Shown piece after piece: positions 5,526-8,269 of a stretch of 8,269 nt of DNA. The first letter of the stretch is position 1. Each line of letters starts with the position of its first letter. A program made the position numbers and the translations under genes. The DNA lies in NCBI GenBank assembly GCA_044870185.1, contig JBIOYL010000217.1, positions 1 to 8,269 on the forward strand. Direction: 5' to 3'. Source of the DNA: JBIOYL01 sp044870185 (GTDB taxonomy: Bacteria; Actinomycetota; CALGFH01). The notes beneath the pieces are model-generated. The model was given only the letters and a program-made list of their open reading frames with translations, was not told where the DNA came from and made no database searches.

Positions 5526-5552
5526 GCGGCGCCGGCCGCAGCGCGGCGCCGC
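5526..5552 (+). terminator. Strong GC hairpin between DUF1385 and prfA
   Basis: GCGGCGCC (5526-5533) pairs perfectly with GGCGCCGC (5545-5552) across an 11-base loop, two bases after the DUF1385 stop and 32 before the prfA start. No T tract follows. In high-GC actinobacteria such hairpins can act as partial terminators or mRNA stability elements within operons. The 11-bp word GCGCGGCGCCG also occurs as a direct repeat at 5524-5534 and 5541-5551, so a local duplication built the structure. Confidence 0.35.
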
Positions 5553-5584
5553 CCACCCGCCCCGGCTCGAAAGGCAGCCCTGAA

Positions 5585-6658
5585 GTGTTCGAACGTCTCA
5601 ACAATATCGAAACGACCTATCTCGACATCGAGCGCCAGCTTTCCGACCCGGCCGTCCTAGCCGACCAGCAGCGCTTGGTCGAGCTGTCCAAGCGCCACGC
5701 CGAGCTGGCCGAGGTCGTGCGCGCCTACCGGGCCTGGAGGTCGGCCCGCGAGGACCTCGCCACCGCCCGGCAGCTGCTCCGCGAGGAGCGCTCGGCCGAG
5801 GGCCGGGCCCTGCTCGAGGACGAGATCCGGGCCGCCGAGACGCGCATGGCCGAGCTGGAAGCCGAGCTCAAGCTCGCCCTGGCCCCCAAGGACCCCAACG
5901 ACGACAAGGACGTGATCGTCGAGATCCGGGCCGGCACCGGCGGCGACGAGGCGGCGCTGTTCGCCGGCGACCTGCTGCGCATGTACACCCGCTGGGCCGA
6001 GCAGCACGGCTACAAGGTCGAGGTGCTGTCCTCCAGCGCCTCCGACCTGGAAGGCCTCAGGGAGGTCGTGTTCGCGGTCAAGGGCCGCGGCGCCTACTCG
6101 CGCCTGAAGTACGAGGCCGGCGTGCACCGCGTGCAGCGGGTGCCGGTCACCGAGTCCCAGGGCCGCATCCACACCTCGGCGGTCGGCGTCAACGTCCTGC
6201 CCGAGGCCGACCCGGTCGACGTCCAGATCGACCCGGGCGACCTCAAGGTCGACGTCTACCGCTCGACCGGGCCGGGCGGCCAGTCGGTCAACACGACCGA
6301 CTCGGCGGTGCGCATCACCCACCTGCCGACCGGCATCGTGGTGGCCATGCAGGACGAGAAGTCGCAGATCCAGAACCGCGACAAGGCCATGCGCGTGCTG
6401 CGGGCGCGCCTGCTGGACCGGGCCCAGTCCGAGCAGCAGGCCGAGCTCGCCGCCGAGCGGCGCTCCCAGGTGCGCTCGCTGGACCGCTCCGAGCGCATCC
6501 GCACCTACAACTTCCCCCAGGACCGGGTCACCGACCACCGCATCGGCCTGAGCGTCGGGGACCTGCCAGGGGTGCTGGAGGGCAAGGGGCTCGACAAGCT
6601 CATCGACGAGCTCGCCGCCGCCGAGCGCCAGGCCGAGCTCGCCGGGGAGCCGGGATGA
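5585..6658 (+). CDS. prfA: Peptide chain release factor 1 (RF1)
   Basis: A 357-residue class I release factor that reads UAA and UAG in the ribosomal A site and triggers hydrolysis of the finished peptide. The N-terminal helical domain (MFERLNNIETTYLDIERQL onward, to about residue 105) is followed by AGTGGDEAALFAGDLLRMY. The codon-reading tripeptide is PVT (187-189, in QRVPVTESQGRIHTSAV), the RF1 form of PxT; RF2 would have SPF. The catalytic GGQ is at 231-233 in STGPGGQSVNTTDSAVR, and the C-terminus has the usual IRTYNFPQDRVTDHRIG. The start is GTG, with GAAAGG ten bases upstream; the usual short RF1 N-terminus supports it. Its stop overlaps the next start (ATGA), coupling it to prmC, whose product should methylate Q233. 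Confidence 0.98.
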   Translation: MFERLNNIETTYLDIERQLSDPAVLADQQRLVELSKRHAELAEVVRAYRAWRSAREDLATARQLLREERSAEGRALLEDEIRAAETRMAELEAELKLALAPKDPNDDKDVIVEIRAGTGGDEAALFAGDLLRMYTRWAEQHGYKVEVLSSSASDLEGLREVVFAVKGRGAYSRLKYEAGVHRVQRVPVTESQGRIHTSAVGVNVLPEADPVDVQIDPGDLKVDVYRSTGPGGQSVNTTDSAVRITHLPTGIVVAMQDEKSQIQNRDKAMRVLRARLLDRAQSEQQAELAAERRSQVRSLDRSERIRTYNFPQDRVTDHRIGLSVGDLPGVLEGKGLDKLIDELAAAERQAELAGEPG

Positions 6659-7641
6659 GCACGCCGCCCCGGCCGCCCCGGCCGCCCCGGCCGCCCCGGC
6701 CGCCCGCCGTCCCGGCGCCGGGCGAGCCGCCCGCTCCGGCACCGACCCGGCGCCCCGCCGCACCCGCTCCGGCCCGGCCACCCGCCCCGGCGCACGCCGT
6801 CACCGTCCGGGAGGTGATCGCCGCGGCGGCCGCGCGGCTGGCCCGGGCCGGCTGCGTGTCCGCGCACGCCGAGGCCCGCTGGCTTGCCGAGGAGGCGCTC
6901 GGCCCCGCAGCGGGCGCCCTGGTCACCCCGGTCGCTCCGGTCGCGCTCGAGCGCCTGGACGCCATGGTCGCCAGGCGGGTGGCCGGGGAGCCGCTGCAGT
7001 ACGTGGTCGGCTGGGCGCCCTTCGGGCGGCTGCGGCTCGAGGTCGGCCTGGGGGTATTCGTGCCCCGGCCCGAGACCGAGGGGCTGGCCGAGCGGGCGGC
7101 CGCCCACCTGCGCGCCGCCGGGCTGGCCGCGCTGGCCCCGGTCGCCGTGGACCTGTGCACCGGGTCGGGCGCCATCGCCTGCTTCTTGGCCGACGCCGTG
7201 CCGGGCGCCCGGGTGCTGGCCACCGAGCTGGACCCCGGCGCCCTGGCCTGGGCGCGGCGCAACACGGCCCGCCACGGCGTCGAGCTGCTGGCCGGCGATC
7301 TGGACGCGCCGCTCCCGCCCGAGCTGGCCGGCCGGGTCGACGTGCTCACCGCCAACGTGCCCTACGTGCCGACCGCGGCGATCGCCACCCTGCCGACCGA
7401 TGTGCGCGATCATGAGCCACGCGTGGCGTTGGACGGCGGGCCGGACGGCCTGGACGTGCTGCGCCGGGTGGCCGGGCTGGCCGGGCGGTGGCTGGCGCCG
7501 GGCGGCTGGCTCGTCTGCGAGATCGGCGACGACCAGGGTGCGGCCGCCGTGGCCGTCTTCCGGGCCGCCGGGCTGGCCGCCGTCGCCGTCCGCGCCGACC
7601 TGGCCGGCCGTGACCGCGTGCTCGAAGGGCGGCGAGCGTGA
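6655..7641 (+). CDS. prmC: PrmC/HemK-like protein-(glutamine-N5) methyltransferase, NVPY variant
   Basis: A 328-residue SAM-dependent enzyme expected to methylate the GGQ glutamine of release factors. After a Pro/Ala/Arg-rich leader (about residues 1-46) the helical substrate-recognition domain starts at VTVREVIAAAAARL and ends at FVPRPETEGL; the Rossmann domain has the SAM-binding DLCTGSGAIA (from D166) and ATELDPGAL. The active-site motif is N234-V-P-Y237 rather than the usual NPPY, followed by VPTAAIATLPTDVRDHEPRV and ALDGGPDGLDVLRRV. NVPY/NAPY forms occur, to my knowledge, in an actinobacterial PrmC-related group of uncertain substrate. The ATG overlaps the prfA stop, and no other plausible start precedes the conserved domain, so the leader is probably translated. 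Position next to prfA favours true PrmC function; the motif leaves some doubt. Confidence 0.9.
   Translation: MSTPPRPPRPPRPPRPPAVPAPGEPPAPAPTRRPAAPAPARPPAPAHAVTVREVIAAAAARLARAGCVSAHAEARWLAEEALGPAAGALVTPVAPVALERLDAMVARRVAGEPLQYVVGWAPFGRLRLEVGLGVFVPRPETEGLAERAAAHLRAAGLAALAPVAVDLCTGSGAIACFLADAVPGARVLATELDPGALAWARRNTARHGVELLAGDLDAPLPPELAGRVDVLTANVPYVPTAAIATLPTDVRDHEPRVALDGGPDGLDVLRRVAGLAGRWLAPGGWLVCEIGDDQGAAAVAVFRAAGLAAVAVRADLAGRDRVLEGRRA
6664..6705 (+). repeat. 9-bp tandem repeat coding for Pro-Pro-Arg in prmC
   Basis: CCGCCCCGG is repeated four times without change (6664-6699), with a partial fifth copy to 6705. The unit is a multiple of three and encodes PPR in the prmC frame, so copy-number change would lengthen or shorten the leader without breaking the gene. 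Confidence 0.9.
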
Positions 7642-7662
7642 CCGAAGGGAGGCGAGCGTGAG
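7623..7662 (+). repeat. 20-bp direct repeat at the prmC/tsaC junction
   Basis: Two adjacent 20-base copies (7623-7642 and 7643-7662) agree at 18 positions; each reads CGAAGGG, one variable base, then GGCGAGCGTGA. The first contains the prmC stop TGA (7639-7641), the second the tsaC ribosome binding site GGGAGG (7647-7652) and its GTG start. The C-to-A difference turns GGGCGG into GGGAGG and so supplies the better Shine-Dalgarno. Confidence 0.85.
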
Positions 7663-8269
7663 CGACGAGGCCCTGGACCGGGATGCCCGGGTCATCCCGG
7701 TCCCCGGTGACGAGCGGCAGTGGGACCCGCTGCTGGAGGTCGGCAGCAAGGTGCTCGCCCGGGGCAACCTGGCGGTGCTGCCAACCGACACCGTCTACGG
7801 TGTCGCCGGCGACCCGTTCAACCCCGCGGCCGTGGCCAAGCTGTTCGCCGCCAAGGCGCGCGGCCGGGACCTGCCCCTGCCGGTGCTGGTGCACAGCCGA
7901 CGCCAGGCCGCCGGCCTGGTCGGCGAGCTGACCGACGCGGCGCAGGCGCTCATCGCCGCCTGGTGGCCGGGTCCGCTGACGCTCGTGCTCCCGCAGGCGC
8001 CCGGCCTCGGCTGGGACCTCGGCGACTCGGCCGGGACGGTCGCCCTGCGCATGCCCAAGCAGCCCTTCACCCTGGCGCTCATCGGACGCACCGGTCCGCT
8101 CGCGGTGACCAGCGCCAACATCTCGGGCGAGCCGACCCCGGCCGAGATCGCCGGCATCGTCGGCCAGCTCGGCGACCACGTCGACGTGTACTTCGACGCC
8201 GGGCCGGCGGCCGCCGGCCCGGCGTCGAAGTACACGTCGACGTGGTCGCCGAGCTGGCCGACGATGCCG
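7658..8269 (+). CDS. tsaC: Threonylcarbamoyl-AMP synthase (TsaC/Sua5/YrdC), 3' end lost in a palindrome
   Basis: YrdC-domain enzyme that makes threonylcarbamoyl-adenylate from threonine, bicarbonate and ATP for the t6A base at position 37 of ANN-decoding tRNAs. Visible motifs: LPTDTVYGVAGD (41-52), the nucleotide-binding K66-A-R68 followed by LPLPVLV, WWPGPLTLVL (102-111), VALRMP (128-133) and VTSANISGEPT (150-160). The GTG at 7658 is chosen for GGGAGG five bases upstream. It follows prmC by 16 bases and belongs to the same operon, as is usual in actinobacteria. Real sequence reaches about residue 184 (YFDAGPA); beyond about 8210 the frame stays open only because it reads the reverse complement of the preceding codons (KYTSTWSPSW), and the expected STVVD-type ending is absent. 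About 20 residues of a short-form protein are probably missing. Confidence 0.93.
   Translation, partial: MSDEALDRDARVIPVPGDERQWDPLLEVGSKVLARGNLAVLPTDTVYGVAGDPFNPAAVAKLFAAKARGRDLPLPVLVHSRRQAAGLVGELTDAAQALIAAWWPGPLTLVLPQAPGLGWDLGDSAGTVALRMPKQPFTLALIGRTGPLAVTSANISGEPTPAEIAGIVGQLGDHVDVYFDAGPAAAGPASKYTSTWSPSWPTMP
8152..8269. repeat. 118-bp perfect inverted repeat with no spacer at the window end
   Basis: Bases 8152-8210 and 8211-8269 are exact reverse complements, checked base by base (59 + 59), with the axis inside GGCGGCCGCC. The left arm is ordinary tsaC coding sequence; the right arm is its mirror and runs to the last base, so the repeat may continue beyond. Natural spacerless palindromes of this length are unstable in bacteria, so a fold-back amplification or assembly artefact is the likely origin. 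The axis lies within a 20-bp stretch (8201-8220) that is GC-rich and could have primed the fold-back. Confidence 0.97.

Noticed and set aside
6664..6705. Short regular repeats as a possible CRISPR array
   Set aside because: The repeats are 9 bp, contiguous without spacers and in phase with the prmC frame.
5657..6781. Minus-strand open frame of 374 codons opposite prfA
   Set aside because: Antisense to a clear RF1 gene; composition is Gly/Val/Leu/Asp-rich and repetitive with no motif.
6505..7791. Minus-strand open frame of 428 codons opposite prmC
   Set aside because: Shadow of prmC and its neighbours; it spans parts of three real genes and has no recognisable domain.
7795..8235. Minus-strand open frame of 146 codons at the right end
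   Set aside because: Antisense to tsaC; its first residues (MYFDAGPAAAGPAS) are simply the tsaC tail repeated by the terminal palindrome, not a second gene.

Overview
The window is high-GC, densely coded DNA, most likely from an actinobacterium (Actinomycetota), perhaps an uncultured lineage. Reasons: heavily G/C-ending codons, GTG starts, start codons placed for leaderless transcription, and the gene order DUF1385 - prfA - prmC - tsaC. It divides into an accessory left part, a transposon-derived gene in the middle, and a housekeeping operon on the right that runs to a suspicious window end.

Left part (1-2976). A partial minus-strand gene runs off the left edge. Next comes a divergent pair: a TetR-family repressor (minus) and a DUF2867 gene (plus). 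A clean ATACG-4-CGTAT palindrome sits between the plus-strand promoter and the DUF2867 start, so the repressor probably controls its neighbour. Facing this pair is a minus-strand operon: the wreck of a zinc-type alcohol dehydrogenase (its start signal and last ~37 codons survive, in different frames), a DUF2255 protein and a complete aldo/keto reductase. This part has visibly lower GC (37/60 in one row counted by hand) than the right part (47/60 in one row).

Middle (about 3117-4376). A full-length tnpB (RNA-guided nuclease of the IS200/IS605/IS1341 type) lies on the minus strand without a tnpA. All three RuvC acidic residues and the zinc finger are present. Just past its stop codon is a hairpin with a TTCA loop followed by GGAGTCAC, which looks like the right end of the element and the 3' end of its omega RNA. 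The element therefore appears to carry both protein and guide RNA. Its left end is less certain.

Right part (4460-8269). DUF1385 membrane protein, prfA (release factor 1), prmC (methyltransferase expected to modify the GGQ glutamine of RF1) and tsaC/Sua5 (first step of t6A tRNA modification) are co-directional and tightly packed, forming a translation-quality operon. prmC carries NVPY instead of NPPY and a proline-rich N-terminal extension built on a 9-bp tandem repeat. The last 118 bases (8152-8269) are a perfect, spacerless inverted repeat: the tsaC coding sequence turns back on itself. This is most simply a fold-back amplification or assembly artefact at a contig end, so tsaC past about 8210 should not be trusted.

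I found no clear sign of an undescribed multi-gene system. The points most worth a second look are the tnpB/omega-RNA locus, the terminal palindrome, the NVPY prmC and the TetR/DUF2867 operator.
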